Shown: positions 50,421 to 60,180, numbered from the stretch's first letter. The stretch is 64,000 nucleotides of DNA from an uncultured Planktomarina sp. (GCA_905182455.1 CAJJBJ010000003.1:62001-126000); one strand, 5' to 3'. Numbers and translations are program-made. Notes: generated by a model from the letters alone, not told the origin.

Positions 50421-51713
50421 TTACAATCCCATATTGTCCATTAATTTGTAACGAGCCACTGTGGCCTCGACCCCGAGCCGATGCAGGCTATGAAAGGGCA
50501 TTTTTCGCAATGCGCTGACTGGAAAAACGAGATCCCGCGATGGCATGCCACTGGCCCAATCGGCCAAAACCTTCCCCATAGCTGTGGCCAAAGCAACCCC
50601 GCGCCCATTGTATCCAAGCCCTGCCACGATGCCGTTGCCTAAATCATGCAGATGGGGATAGTGATCTGCGGTCGCGGCGATATATCCGCCCCATTCATAC
50701 TCCCATTTCACATCCGCCAGCTGTGGAAACAGTTGTGCACTCGCCGCTCGGGCATGCGCAAGCCGTGCGCGGGTGGCGCCGGGCGTATAGGCGCCACGGG
50801 CCCCCATGATAAAGCGCCCCGCCGCATCGGTGCGAAAATAAGAGAGCAGCCGCCGGGTATCGGTGGGCGCATGCAATCCCGGTAAGATCGTTGCGCGTAG
50901 GTTGTCAGACAGCGGAGCGGTAGCCACTTGCACCGAGCGAATTGGCACCACCGTTTGCCGCAAGCCCGGGATCAAATCCCCAGTATAGCCGTTGGTGCAG
51001 ACCAAAACCTTGCGAGCACACAGACTGCCGCGCGCAGTGGTCAGCAGATGCACATCCCCGTCCTGTGTCACCGTCTGCACCTTCGATTGGCCATAAATCT
51101 GCGCGCCGGCAGCCAATGCCGCATCGGCCAAACCAAGGGCGTAATTCAAAGGATGAATATTACCACCACGAGGGTCCAGAAGGCCGCCGATATAGGCCTC
51201 ACTCCCCATCAGCTGCGCAATTTCAGTGGCATTGAGGCGCTGCATGATGGCGCCATGCGCCTCCCACTGCCGGGCTTTCTGCTCCAAATTCCGGAGGCCC
51301 GCGGGATTATGAGCAGCCCTCAACCAGCCCACCGGGCGCGCATCACACTGAATCTCATGCTGGGCGATCAGATCAAACACCAATTTAGCCGCATCCCCCG
51401 ACATCTTAATCATGCGTTGGCCCATCTGTGGGCCAAATTTTGCAATTGCGTGTTCAGGGTTTTCAATCAGGCCTGGATTAACTTGGCCACCGTTCCGCCC
51501 AGAGGCTCCCCAACCCGGGGTGTACGCCTCCAGCACCACAACCCGTTGGCCCAATTTCGCCAAATGCAAAGCCGCAGAGAGGCCAGTGAAACCAGCTCCA
51601 ATGATGGCCACATCCGCCTCAACCGTCGCTCGAAGTTCAGGGCAGTCTGGGGTTGGGTTGGCCGTGGCCGACCATAGAGAGTTGGCGATAACAGGGTCTT
51701 CATTTTGGATCAT
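50421..51713 (-). CDS. FAD-dependent amine oxidase (DAO/PuuB-like)
   Basis: 430-residue DAO-family flavoprotein. It begins MIQNEDPVIANSLWSATANPTPDCPEL, characteristic of gamma-glutamylputrescine oxidase relatives; FAD-binding VAIIGAGFTGLSAALHLAKLGQRVVVLEA, then GWGASGRNGGQVNPGL and C-terminal GLGYNGRGVALATAMGKVLADW. It would oxidise a secondary or primary amine, releasing an aldehyde and H2O2 or passing electrons on. Start chosen at 51713 because 13 upstream residues are not conserved. Operon with the cysteine hydrolase 3' of it. Confidence 0.8.
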   Translation of the reverse strand: MIQNEDPVIANSLWSATANPTPDCPELRATVEADVAIIGAGFTGLSAALHLAKLGQRVVVLEAYTPGWGASGRNGGQVNPGLIENPEHAIAKFGPQMGQRMIKMSGDAAKLVFDLIAQHEIQCDARPVGWLRAAHNPAGLRNLEQKARQWEAHGAIMQRLNATEIAQLMGSEAYIGGLLDPRGGNIHPLNYALGLADAALAAGAQIYGQSKVQTVTQDGDVHLLTTARGSLCARKVLVCTNGYTGDLIPGLRQTVVPIRSVQVATAPLSDNLRATILPGLHAPTDTRRLLSYFRTDAAGRFIMGARGAYTPGATRARLAHARAASAQLFPQLADVKWEYEWGGYIAATADHYPHLHDLGNGIVAGLGYNGRGVALATAMGKVLADWASGMPSRDLVFPVSALRKMPFHSLHRLGVEATVARYKLMDNMGL

Positions 51714-51799
51714 GGAGCGAGCCTTTTTGTTGACAACACCCTGACCTGACAAACCCTTTCAAGCAAGCAAAAGCCTGCCGGCCCTATCGGCAGGTCAAT

Positions 51800-54193
51800 T
51801 TAAAACGGCACGTCATCCACCGAGTCCGCGCTTTGGATATATTGCGCGACCACTTTCTTTGAGCCGGCCTTATCAAACTCAATATCCAGCTTATCGCCCT
51901 CAATACTGAGCACTTCTCCGTACCCAAACTTTTGGTGAAAGACCCGATCTCCAAGCGAGAATGTCGAGACAGCAGTCAAATCGATGGTCATGTGTTTCGA
52001 TTGCGAGAGCTGGCGCATGCCGCGTTGGGCGCTGCGCTCCTGCAGCCGCTTCCAGCCGGGCGAATTATATACATCAGCTTTGCTGGCGCGTTCAAAGATG
52101 TCACTACCAACCATGCTTTGTGTGACCGGGCTGGCATTTGCTGCCATGCCCGCAGCGCCATATCCACCGCCATAAAGCCCCGGCGGGGTGAGCACATCCA
52201 CATGCTCCGCCGGCAGCTCATCAATGAAGCGGCTCGGCAAGGCAGATTGCCACTGACCATAGACCCTACGATTGGCCGCAAACGAAATGGTGCAGACCTC
52301 TTCTGCCCGGGTGATGCCCACATAGGCCAATCGGCGTTCTTCCTCGAGCCCCTTCAATCCGCTTTCATCCATTGAGCGTTGCGAGGGAAACAAGCCATCC
52401 TCCCAACCGGGCAGAAAGACCATCGGAAATTCCAAACCCTTGGCTGCATGCAGCGTCATGATCGAAATTTTTGCCCCGTCGGATTGCTTTTCATTGTCCA
52501 TGATCAAGCTGACATGCTCCAAAAACCCTTGCAAATTTTCAAATACTTCCAAAGCCTTGACCAGCTCCTTAAGATTTTCTAGACGCCCCGGCGCCTCCGG
52601 CGTTTTGTCATTTTGCCAATGTTCGGTATAGCCACTTTCATCCAAGATGATTTCGGCCAGTTCCACATGGGTTGCAGCCTCAACCCGGATCTGCGCATTC
52701 CAGCGATCAATGCCGTCAATTAACCGTGCTAGTTCAACCGCGCCCTTGCCACCCAACCCATTGGTGTCCAGCAATATCCGCGCGCCTTCCACCAAAGACA
52801 CGCCATTGCCCCGCGCTGCCATTTGGATTTTCTGCTGCGCCTTATCACCCAGCCCACGTTTGGGCGTGTTTACAACGCGCTCAAAGGCCAGATCATCGTC
52901 CGTACTGATCGCCAAACGGAAATAGGCCATCGCATCGCGGATCTCCATCCGTTCATAAAATCGAGGGCCACCAATTACACGATAGGGCAAGCCAATGGTC
53001 AAAAAGCGATCCTCAAAAGCCCGCATCTGATGCGAGGCTCGCACCAAAATAGCCATACTTTCAAGATCATAGGGATCTTGGCCTCTTGTGCCACGTTGTG
53101 CCGCTTCAACCTCTTCGCCGATCCAACGCGCCTCTTCCTCACCGTCCCAATGGCCAATCAGGCGGATTTTTTCACCTTCGGGCTTTTCGGTCCAAAGCGT
53201 TTTCCCAAGACGGCCTTTATTACCATCTATAATGCCACTGGCCGCCCCTAGGATATGCGGGGTTGAGCGGTAATTTTGCTCCAAACGTACCACGTGCGCA
53301 CCGGGAAAATCTTTTTCAAACCGTAAGATGTTGCCAACCTCAGCACCGCGCCATCCGTAAATAGATTGATCATCATCACCGACACAGCAAATATTTTGAT
53401 GCCCCTGCGCCAACAGCCGCAACCAAAGATACTGTGCAACATTGGTATCTTGATACTCATCCACCAGAATATAACGGAAAAACCTCTGGTATTGGACCAA
53501 AACCTCGGAGTGGGTTTGGAAAATTGTCACCACATGAAGCAGCAAATCGCCAAAATCTGCGGCGTTCAGCTCACGCAGGCGGTGTTGATACTGCCGATAA
53601 AGCTCGATGCCCTTATGGTCATAAGCCCCTGCTTCGGATGCAGGCACTTGCTCCGGCGTCCAAGCCCGGTTTTTCCAGCCGTCAATAACCCCCGCCAGCT
53701 GCCGCGCCGGCCATCGCTTGTCGTCAATCTGCGTGGCCGCGATCAATTGCTTCATCAGACGCAGATGGTCATCGGTATCTAAAATGGTGAAATTGCTTTT
53801 CAGGCCCGCCAATTCCGCGTGCCGGCGCAAGATCTTCACACAAATGGAGTGGAACGTGCCCATCCATGGCATGCCCTCAACCTGTCCAATCAAATTGCCA
53901 ACCCGGTTTTTCATCTCTCGGGCGGCTTTATTCGTAAAAGTCACCGAAAGAATCTCATTGGGGCGCGCTGTGCCAGTGTTGAGCAAATGCGCGATGCGGG
54001 TGGTCAAAGCCTTGGTCTTACCAGTGCCCGCCCCGGCGAGCATCAGAACCGGCCCATCCAATTGCTCCACAGCCGCGCGCTGCGCAGGGTTCAACCCCTC
54101 CATATAAGGCGTTGGGCGGGCAGCCATGGCCATTTGGCTCAAGCTGGGGGATGTGGCGGCCTCAAAGGCATCTGATTCATCAAAACTGCTCAT
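51800..54193 (-). CDS. uvrD: DNA helicase UvrD/PcrA
   Basis: 797-residue superfamily 1A 3'-5' helicase for nucleotide excision and mismatch repair. Walker A is LAGAGTGKTKALTTRI, followed by VTFTNKAAREMKNRV (Ia), VDEYQDTNVAQYLWL (II), GDDDQSIYGWRGAEVGNIL (III), LEQNYRST (IV), MTLHAAKGLEFPMVFLPG (V) and EERRLAYVGITRAEEV (VI). The C-terminus has a Tudor-like KFGYGEVLSIEGDKLDIEFDKAGSKKVVAQYI domain, as in PcrA/UvrD proteins that bind RNA polymerase. Divergent from the lldD-like gene. Confidence 0.94.
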   Translation of the reverse strand: MSSFDESDAFEAATSPSLSQMAMAARPTPYMEGLNPAQRAAVEQLDGPVLMLAGAGTGKTKALTTRIAHLLNTGTARPNEILSVTFTNKAAREMKNRVGNLIGQVEGMPWMGTFHSICVKILRRHAELAGLKSNFTILDTDDHLRLMKQLIAATQIDDKRWPARQLAGVIDGWKNRAWTPEQVPASEAGAYDHKGIELYRQYQHRLRELNAADFGDLLLHVVTIFQTHSEVLVQYQRFFRYILVDEYQDTNVAQYLWLRLLAQGHQNICCVGDDDQSIYGWRGAEVGNILRFEKDFPGAHVVRLEQNYRSTPHILGAASGIIDGNKGRLGKTLWTEKPEGEKIRLIGHWDGEEEARWIGEEVEAAQRGTRGQDPYDLESMAILVRASHQMRAFEDRFLTIGLPYRVIGGPRFYERMEIRDAMAYFRLAISTDDDLAFERVVNTPKRGLGDKAQQKIQMAARGNGVSLVEGARILLDTNGLGGKGAVELARLIDGIDRWNAQIRVEAATHVELAEIILDESGYTEHWQNDKTPEAPGRLENLKELVKALEVFENLQGFLEHVSLIMDNEKQSDGAKISIMTLHAAKGLEFPMVFLPGWEDGLFPSQRSMDESGLKGLEEERRLAYVGITRAEEVCTISFAANRRVYGQWQSALPSRFIDELPAEHVDVLTPPGLYGGGYGAAGMAANASPVTQSMVGSDIFERASKADVYNSPGWKRLQERSAQRGMRQLSQSKHMTIDLTAVSTFSLGDRVFHQKFGYGEVLSIEGDKLDIEFDKAGSKKVVAQYIQSADSVDDVPF

Positions 54194-54310
54194 GCAACCA
54201 ACATAACTCTAATCGATCATAAGTGAAAGAATTGTTCGCGTTGTGTTCTTATGTTTTAACAAAAATGTAAACCCAGCTAAATTTTAGGCTTAAACTTGCA
54301 ATTCGAATGA

Positions 54311-54324
54311 TGTAAGCGCTTGCA
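54311..54324. promoter_or_regulatory. LacI-type operator-like sequence abutting the lldD start
   Basis: TGTAAGCGCTTGCA is a 14-bp palindrome with one mismatch and a central CG, the form typical of LacI-family operators. It ends 1 bp before the chosen ATG at 54326 and takes the place where a Shine-Dalgarno would be. Confidence 0.45.
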
Positions 54325-54325
54325 T

Positions 54326-55474
54326 ATGGATCTAAATTCAAAATACCCCGCCATCTCAGACCTGCGCTCTAAGGCGCGCAAACGGATTCCGCATTTTGCT
54401 TGGGAATATCTTGACAGTGCGACTGGCGATGAAAGCACCTTACACCGCAACCGTTCGGCGTTGGACGCTGTGCATTTTGTGCCGCGCGGCTTGCGCGGGG
54501 AAATTGTCCCGGAATTGACCACAAACTTCTTAGGTCAAACCTATTCCGCCCCCTTTGGCATTGCGCCTGTGGGGATGTCTGGCCTGATGTGGCCCGGCGC
54601 TGAAAAAGCTTTGGCCAGCTTTGCCTCTGAAGCAAAAATTCCCTATGGTATGTCAACCGTGGCCACCACGACGCCCGAAGATGTGGCACCTCATTTGGGC
54701 GATATGGGGTGGTTTCAAATGTATCCACCGCGCGATGAAGCTATCCGCAATGATATGCTCAAGCGGGTTAAAAATGCTGGTTTCACCACCCTTGTGGTCA
54801 CGATAGACGTCCCAGCCCAATCGCGGCGCGAGCGGCAAATTCGCGGCGGTTTGGTGCAACCTCCGCGCCTAACGCCGCGTATTTTGGCACAGGTGGCGCG
54901 TTGTCCGGAATGGGCCCTACGTACAGCCCTCAACGGCAAACCACGCATGAAGATGATTGAGTCTTACGGCAAGGCTGTAATGGAAAGCATGGGCTCGCTG
55001 CCCTCCAACAACCATGTGGGATATCTGCTGCGCACCGCGCCGGATCATGAATACGTCAAAATTCTGCGCGACAATTGGGACGGTCCGTTGATTGTTAAAG
55101 GTGTGATGTGCCCTGACGATGCGGTCCCACTCGAAGGCTTGGGTATTGATGCGGCTTGGGTGTCAAACCATGCAGGCCGTCAATTTGCTGGCAGTCCCGG
55201 CGCGATTGATATGCTACCAGCCGTTCGCGCAGCCACAAACTTGCCGTTGATTTTTGACAGTGGCATTGAAGGCGGACTTGATATGCTGCGTGCGCTCGCT
55301 TTAGGCGCAGATTTTGTGATGATAGGCCGGGCTTGGCACTATGCTTTGGGGGCGATTGGCGCCCAAGGGCCTAAACATTTATATGATATGTTGGTGGATG
55401 ATTTGACCTCTAATATGATCCAAATTGCTGCTACAAAACTGAATGAATTGCCAAATTTAATACATAAAAATTGA
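54326..55474 (+). CDS. lldD: FMN-dependent alpha-hydroxy-acid dehydrogenase (L-lactate dehydrogenase-like)
   Basis: 382-residue TIM-barrel flavoenzyme. FAPFGIAPVGMSGLMWPGAE holds FMN contacts, FQMYPPRDE the substrate Tyr, VVTIDVPAQSRRERQIRGG the conserved Asp/Arg, and VSNHAGRQFAGSPGAIDMLP the catalytic His (the usual motif is SNHGGRQ), followed by FDSGIEGGLDMLRALALGADFVMIGRAW. Oxidises L-lactate or a related 2-hydroxy acid at the membrane. I use ATG 54326; the open frame two codons earlier begins at TTG. No clear Shine-Dalgarno. The Gly-to-Ala change beside the catalytic His makes the substrate less certain than the fold. Confidence 0.8.
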   Translation: MDLNSKYPAISDLRSKARKRIPHFAWEYLDSATGDESTLHRNRSALDAVHFVPRGLRGEIVPELTTNFLGQTYSAPFGIAPVGMSGLMWPGAEKALASFASEAKIPYGMSTVATTTPEDVAPHLGDMGWFQMYPPRDEAIRNDMLKRVKNAGFTTLVVTIDVPAQSRRERQIRGGLVQPPRLTPRILAQVARCPEWALRTALNGKPRMKMIESYGKAVMESMGSLPSNNHVGYLLRTAPDHEYVKILRDNWDGPLIVKGVMCPDDAVPLEGLGIDAAWVSNHAGRQFAGSPGAIDMLPAVRAATNLPLIFDSGIEGGLDMLRALALGADFVMIGRAWHYALGAIGAQGPKHLYDMLVDDLTSNMIQIAATKLNELPNLIHKN

Positions 55475-55514
55475 TATTTAATGATAATACTGCCTTAATC
55501 GGCTCGGAAGGGAC

Positions 55515-55565
55515 ATGCGCAGGTGCGCACTAGCCACTATGTGCATTATCCTGCATAAAATCTAG
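55515..55565 (+). CDS. Possible 16-residue leader peptide upstream of pyc
   Basis: ATG at 55515 with GGAAGGG 4-5 nt upstream opens a 16-codon frame starting MRRCALATMCIILHKI, ending TAG at 55563-55565, 67 bp before pyc. The Shine-Dalgarno is good but there is no other support and no attenuator hairpin. The 158-bp lldD-pyc gap holds nothing else clear apart from a TGCTGCAACTGCAAAA run at about 55602. Confidence 0.2.
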   Translation: MRRCALATMCIILHKI

Positions 55566-55632
55566 AAATGCATTGAAACCTCAGCGAATCTAACGTTAAA
55601 TGCTGCAACTGCAAAATAACGAAGGTTAAAGT

Positions 55633-58600
55633 ATGGCAGATTTCCAAAAAATCTTAATTGCCAACCGTGGTGAAATCGCCATTAGGGTGATGCGTGCAGC
55701 CAATGAATTGGGCAAGCGCACCGTTGCAGTTTATGCGGAAGAAGACAAACTCGGCCTCCATCGTTTCAAAGCAGATGAAGCTTATAAAATTGGTGAGGGC
55801 CTCGGCCCGGTTGCAGCGTACCTTAGCATCGAAGGAATTTTGCGCGTGGCCAAGGCCTGCGGGGCCGACGCCATCCATCCTGGTTATGGGCTGTTGTCCG
55901 AAAACCCTGACTTCGTCGATGCCTGCACCGAAGCCGGTATCGCCTTTATCGGTCCAAAAGCGCAAACCATGCGCCAACTGGGGGACAAAGCCAGTGCGCG
56001 CCGCGTGGCCATTGAGGCGGGCGTGCCCGTGATCCCCGCGACCGAAGTGTTGGGGGATGATATGGCACAGATCAAGGCACAAGCCGCAGCCGTTGGATAT
56101 CCTTTGATGCTCAAAGCCAGCTGGGGCGGCGGTGGCCGCGGCATGCGTCCAATCTATTCGGAGGATGAAATTGAAGAGAAAGTGCTCGAAGGTCGTCGCG
56201 AAGCTGAAGCCGCATTTGGCAACAGCGAAGGCTATCTTGAGCGCATGATCCAGCGCGCCCGCCATGTTGAAGTCCAGGTACTGGGCGACAAATTTGGATC
56301 TATCTATCATCTTTATGAGCGCGATTGCTCGGTGCAGCGCCGCAATCAAAAAGTTGTTGAGCGTGCTCCAGCCCCTTATTTGTCAGATGAGCAACGGGCG
56401 CGGATCTGCGCTTTGGGCAAAAAAATCTGTGCCCATGTGAATTATGAATGCGCCGGCACAGTCGAATTCCTGATGGATATGGACAACGAAGAGTTCTATT
56501 TTATCGAAGTGAACCCAAGGGTTCAGGTTGAGCATACGGTGACAGAAGAAGTCACCGGCATCGACATCGTGCGGGCTCAAATCCTGATTGCTGAGGGCAA
56601 AAGCCTAATCGAGGCCACCGGCACCAACAGTCAGGAAGATGTAAAGCTCGACGGCCATGCCATTCAATGTCGGGTGACCACCGAAGACCCCTCAAACAAT
56701 TTCATCCCCGATTATGGCCGCATCACCGCCTATCGCGGGGCGACTGGAATGGGCATTCGGCTGGACGGCGGCACCGCTTATTCTGGCGCGGTAATTACAC
56801 GTTATTATGACAGTCTCTTGGAAAAGGTCACAGCTTGGGCCCCCACACCTGAGGCCGCGATTGCTCGGATGGACCGCGCCCTACGCGAATTTCGCATCCG
56901 GGGCGTGAGCACAAATATCGCCTTTGTGGAAAATCTGCTCAAGCATCCGACCTTTTTGAACTATGAATATACCACCAGCTTTATTGACACGACGCCGGAG
57001 CTGTTCAAATTCAGCCAACGCCGCGATCGTGCCACCAAAATCCTGACCTATATCGCAGATATCACAGTCAACGGACATCCTGAGACCGAAGGCCGACGAA
57101 GCCCTGCCCAGGACCTCAAGACCCCTAAGGCGCCGATGTCGATGCTGGACAATTTGACCCTGCCGAAGGGCACCAAAAACATTCTAGACGCCCGAGGGCC
57201 GCAGGGTCTGGCCGATTGGATGAAGGCCCAAAAACATCTGCTGATCACCGATACTACGATGCGTGACGGACATCAGTCGCTCTTGGCCACCCGGATGCGC
57301 AGCCATGATATGGTCAAGATTGCCCCCACCTATGCTGCCAATCTGTCTGACCTGTTTTCCGTGGAATGTTGGGGCGGTGCGACCTTTGATGTGGCCTATC
57401 GTTTTTTGCAGGAATGCCCGTGGCAAAGGCTGCGTGATCTGCGCAAATCCATGCCGAATGTGATGACGCAAATGTTGCTGCGCGCCAGTAATGGGGTGGG
57501 CTATACCAACTACCCTGACAATGTGGTGCAATTTTTCGTCCGCCAAGCTGCAGAGACCGGCGTGGATGTGTTTCGGGTGTTTGACAGCCTGAACTGGGTC
57601 GAGAATATGCGCGTGGCCATGGATGCGGTGATCGAGGCCAATAAGGTGTGCGAAGGCACAATTTGCTACACCGGCGATATCCTAAATCCGGACCGCGCCA
57701 AATATGACCTGAAATACTATGTGGCCATGGCCAAAGAGCTGGAAGCTGCGGGCGCACATATATTGGGCCTTAAAGATATGGCTGGCCTCCTTAAACCGGC
57801 CGCTGCCAAGGCGCTGATCGGCGCATTGAAGCAAGAGGTTGGCCTGCCCATCCACTTTCACACCCATGACACCTCAGGGATTTCCGGCGCCACGGTGCTG
57901 GCGGCGTCTGACGCAGGCGTTGATGCGGTCGATGCGGCGATGGACGCCTTCTCAGGCGGCACGTCACAGCCAACTTTGGGCTCCATTGTTGAAGCTCTGG
58001 CCCATACAAAACGCGACACGGGTCTCGACATCGGCGAAATCCGACGCGTGAGCAGCTATTGGGAAAGCGTGCGCGCGCAATATGCGGCCTTTGAGAGTGG
58101 GCTTCAGGCTCCAGCCTCCGAAGTTTACCTGCATGAAATGCCCGGCGGACAGTTCACCAATCTCAAAGCCCAAGCGCGGTCTTTGGGTTTGGAAGAACGT
58201 TGGGCCGAAGTGGCGCAAACCTATGCGGATGTGAACCAAATGTTTGGCGATATCGTAAAGGTGACACCAAGCTCTAAAGTTGTGGGCGATATGGCCTTGA
58301 TGATGGTATCTCAAGGGCTGACCCGCGCACAAGTTGAAAATCCCGCTGTGGATTTGTCCTTCCCTGAAAGTGTCGTGGACATGCTGCGCGGCAATTTGGG
58401 CCAACCTCCCGGTGGCTTTCCATCAGATCTCACAACGAAAGTGCTCAAAGGCCAAACAGCCTCCACCGAACGCCCCGGCAAAGCCATGCCTGCAGCAGAT
58501 TTCGACGCTTTGCGCGCAGAATTGAGCGGACTGTTGGATGGCAAAGTTGTGGATGATGAAGATCTCAATGGCTATTTGATGTATCCAAAAGTGTTCTTGG

Positions 58601-59082
58601 ACTACATGGGCCGCCACAAAGCTTATGGCCCAGTGCGCACTTTACCGACCAAAACCTTCTTTTACGGTATGCAGCCAGGCGAAGAAATCACCGCAGAGAT
58701 TGATCCGGGTAAAACCTTAGAGATATTGCTGCAAGCAGTTGGTGAAACTAATGCGGAAGGCGATGCGCGGGTGTTTTTTGAGCTGAACGGTCAGCCGCGG
58801 GTTATCCGTGTGCCAAACCGCAAGGTCAAATCCGCAACCGCCGCGCGACCAAAAGCCGAATTGGGCAATCCCGACCATATCGGAGCGCCCATGCCTGGCG
58901 TTGTGACCAGTGTTGCCGCAACCGTCGGCGCAACAGTCCGTGAAGGGGATTTACTGCTCACCATCGAAGCCATGAAGATGGAAACCGGCATACATGCAGA
59001 ACGTGATGCGACAATCAAAGCCATGCATGTGGTGCCCGGAGCGCAGATCGATGCCAAAGACTTACTGGTTGAGTTGGAATAA
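55633..59082 (+). CDS. pyc: Pyruvate carboxylase
   Basis: 1149-residue biotin enzyme making oxaloacetate from pyruvate and bicarbonate, the main anaplerotic reaction in many roseobacters. Biotin carboxylase domain (about 1-460: ILIANRGEIAIRVMRAANELGKRTVAVY, GGGGRGMRPIYSEDE, FIEVNPRVQVEHTVTEEVTGIDIV), carboxyltransferase barrel (about 530-830: DTTMRDGHQSLLATRMRSHDM, HFHTHDTSGISGATVLAASDAGVDAVDAAMDAFSGGTSQP with the metal His pair), allosteric linker, and C-terminal biotin domain with EAMKMETGIHAE (biotinyl Lys). SD AAGG upstream. Full-length alpha4 type with no break. Confidence 0.96.
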   Translation: MADFQKILIANRGEIAIRVMRAANELGKRTVAVYAEEDKLGLHRFKADEAYKIGEGLGPVAAYLSIEGILRVAKACGADAIHPGYGLLSENPDFVDACTEAGIAFIGPKAQTMRQLGDKASARRVAIEAGVPVIPATEVLGDDMAQIKAQAAAVGYPLMLKASWGGGGRGMRPIYSEDEIEEKVLEGRREAEAAFGNSEGYLERMIQRARHVEVQVLGDKFGSIYHLYERDCSVQRRNQKVVERAPAPYLSDEQRARICALGKKICAHVNYECAGTVEFLMDMDNEEFYFIEVNPRVQVEHTVTEEVTGIDIVRAQILIAEGKSLIEATGTNSQEDVKLDGHAIQCRVTTEDPSNNFIPDYGRITAYRGATGMGIRLDGGTAYSGAVITRYYDSLLEKVTAWAPTPEAAIARMDRALREFRIRGVSTNIAFVENLLKHPTFLNYEYTTSFIDTTPELFKFSQRRDRATKILTYIADITVNGHPETEGRRSPAQDLKTPKAPMSMLDNLTLPKGTKNILDARGPQGLADWMKAQKHLLITDTTMRDGHQSLLATRMRSHDMVKIAPTYAANLSDLFSVECWGGATFDVAYRFLQECPWQRLRDLRKSMPNVMTQMLLRASNGVGYTNYPDNVVQFFVRQAAETGVDVFRVFDSLNWVENMRVAMDAVIEANKVCEGTICYTGDILNPDRAKYDLKYYVAMAKELEAAGAHILGLKDMAGLLKPAAAKALIGALKQEVGLPIHFHTHDTSGISGATVLAASDAGVDAVDAAMDAFSGGTSQPTLGSIVEALAHTKRDTGLDIGEIRRVSSYWESVRAQYAAFESGLQAPASEVYLHEMPGGQFTNLKAQARSLGLEERWAEVAQTYADVNQMFGDIVKVTPSSKVVGDMALMMVSQGLTRAQVENPAVDLSFPESVVDMLRGNLGQPPGGFPSDLTTKVLKGQTASTERPGKAMPAADFDALRAELSGLLDGKVVDDEDLNGYLMYPKVFLDYMGRHKAYGPVRTLPTKTFFYGMQPGEEITAEIDPGKTLEILLQAVGETNAEGDARVFFELNGQPRVIRVPNRKVKSATAARPKAELGNPDHIGAPMPGVVTSVAATVGATVREGDLLLTIEAMKMETGIHAERDATIKAMHVVPGAQIDAKDLLVELE

Positions 59083-59165
59083 GATCCTCAGCGCCGTTTT
59101 CTGTAGCATTTCGAAACGGCTAAAAATATATCTAACGCAGTGAAACCTGAGTCGGATACCGCACT

Positions 59166-59963
59166 ATGACCTCAAAAATCCTATTGATGTCGGACATACA
59201 CATCACCGTGTCTGGCACAGACATTGTGGGCCTAGACCCACAGTCCCGCTTCCGGCGATGTTTAGACCACGCCGCTCGGCACCATGAGGACGCCAGCCAT
59301 CTGTTTTTAATGGGCGATTTGACCCACCATGGCACACAGGCAGAGTATGAGATTTTGTGAGAAATACTCAGCGCGCAGCCCTTTCCAGTGACCCTACTGC
59401 TGGGCAACCATGACCGCCGCGGCCCCTTTGCGCAGGTCTTCCCCGAGCACAGCGCCGCATTTCAACAGGGCCACCAAGATTTTGGCGCAACCCGTATCCT
59501 ATATCTCGACACAATGGACGAGAATGCCCTCAACAAGCATAGCGGACTGATGTGCCCAGCGCGTTTAAGCTGGTTGCAGGCACAGCTTGAGGCTGGCCAA
59601 GGGCCGATGATTGTATTGGCGCATCACCATATGCTGGCCTCAGGTTTTGAGGGTATGGATGAAATCAAGCTCAGCAATGGTCTTGCAGTGGCTGAGATGA
59701 TCGCGGGCTCTACTCGTTGCCAGATGGTAATCAACGGACATATTCATCGGATCATATTCAGCATCTTCAAAGGCGTGGCACATGCGATGATCAAGAGCCC
59801 CTGCCACCAGATGCCTATGATCCTTGGCAAGGGGGCATCGAGCTTGTCGGTGGCTGAGCCGGGCGGATATGGCGTATTGCTGTTGGATCCCACGTCCCCC
59901 GTGCTGCATCACGTAGATGTGGATCTACCAAGCGGGCCAGTGGAATTTGACTTAGCCTCATGA
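59166..59963 (+). pseudogene. Metallophosphoesterase with in-frame TGA at codon 65
   Basis: Calcineurin-like phosphoesterase similar to the CpdA/YfcE-like group. Metal motifs: LLMSDIHI near the start (DxH), HLFLMGDLTHHG (GDxxH-like), LLLGNHDRRGPF (GNHD), VLAHHHM and INGHIHR (GHxH). All motifs are in one frame, but a TGA at 59358-59360 splits EYEIL from EILSAQPFPVTLLLGNHD. A C-to-T change of a CGA Arg codon explains it. With the codon read through, the protein is 265 residues, the family length. If the stop is real the gene is dead, since the GNHD motif lies after it. It follows pyc by 83 bp. Confidence 0.8.
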
Positions 59964-60090
59964 TCCTTCAAGCTCCAATGCGACCGTCTAAAACAACCGC
60001 AAACAAAATTTGAAAAATAAACTGCTAATTAAGGTATTTTACCCCTTGCGGGGAAAAGACTCTGGGGCTATTTCAGCGTCACTAACGGAA

Positions 60091-60165
60091 GCGGGCGTAG
60101 CTCAGGGGTAGAGCATAACCTTGCCAAGGTTAGGGTCGAGAGTTCGAATCTCTTCGCCCGCTCCA
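60091..60165 (+). tRNA. tRNA-Gly (GCC)
   Basis: Cloverleaf: acceptor GCGGGCG pairs with CGCCCGC; D-arm with CTCAGGGGTAGAG; anticodon stem AACC/GGTT around the loop TTGCCAA, giving anticodon GCC; T-arm GAGAGTTCGAATCTC; discriminator T and genomically encoded CCA. 75 nt. The 127-bp gap upstream has a weak promoter-like TTGAAA (60010) with TATTTT further down. Confidence 0.97.
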
Positions 60166-60180
60166 GTTAGTCCAAAGAAG

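Noticed and set aside
59093-59120. Terminator after pyc
   Set aside because: A 7-bp inverted repeat (GCCGTTT/AAACGGC) is present, but it is followed by TAAAAATA rather than a T-tract.
59358-59360. Selenocysteine or other recoding at the TGA in the metallophosphoesterase
   Set aside because: The position is not an active-site Cys, no stem-loop typical of a SECIS element follows, and an Arg codon one transition away explains it.
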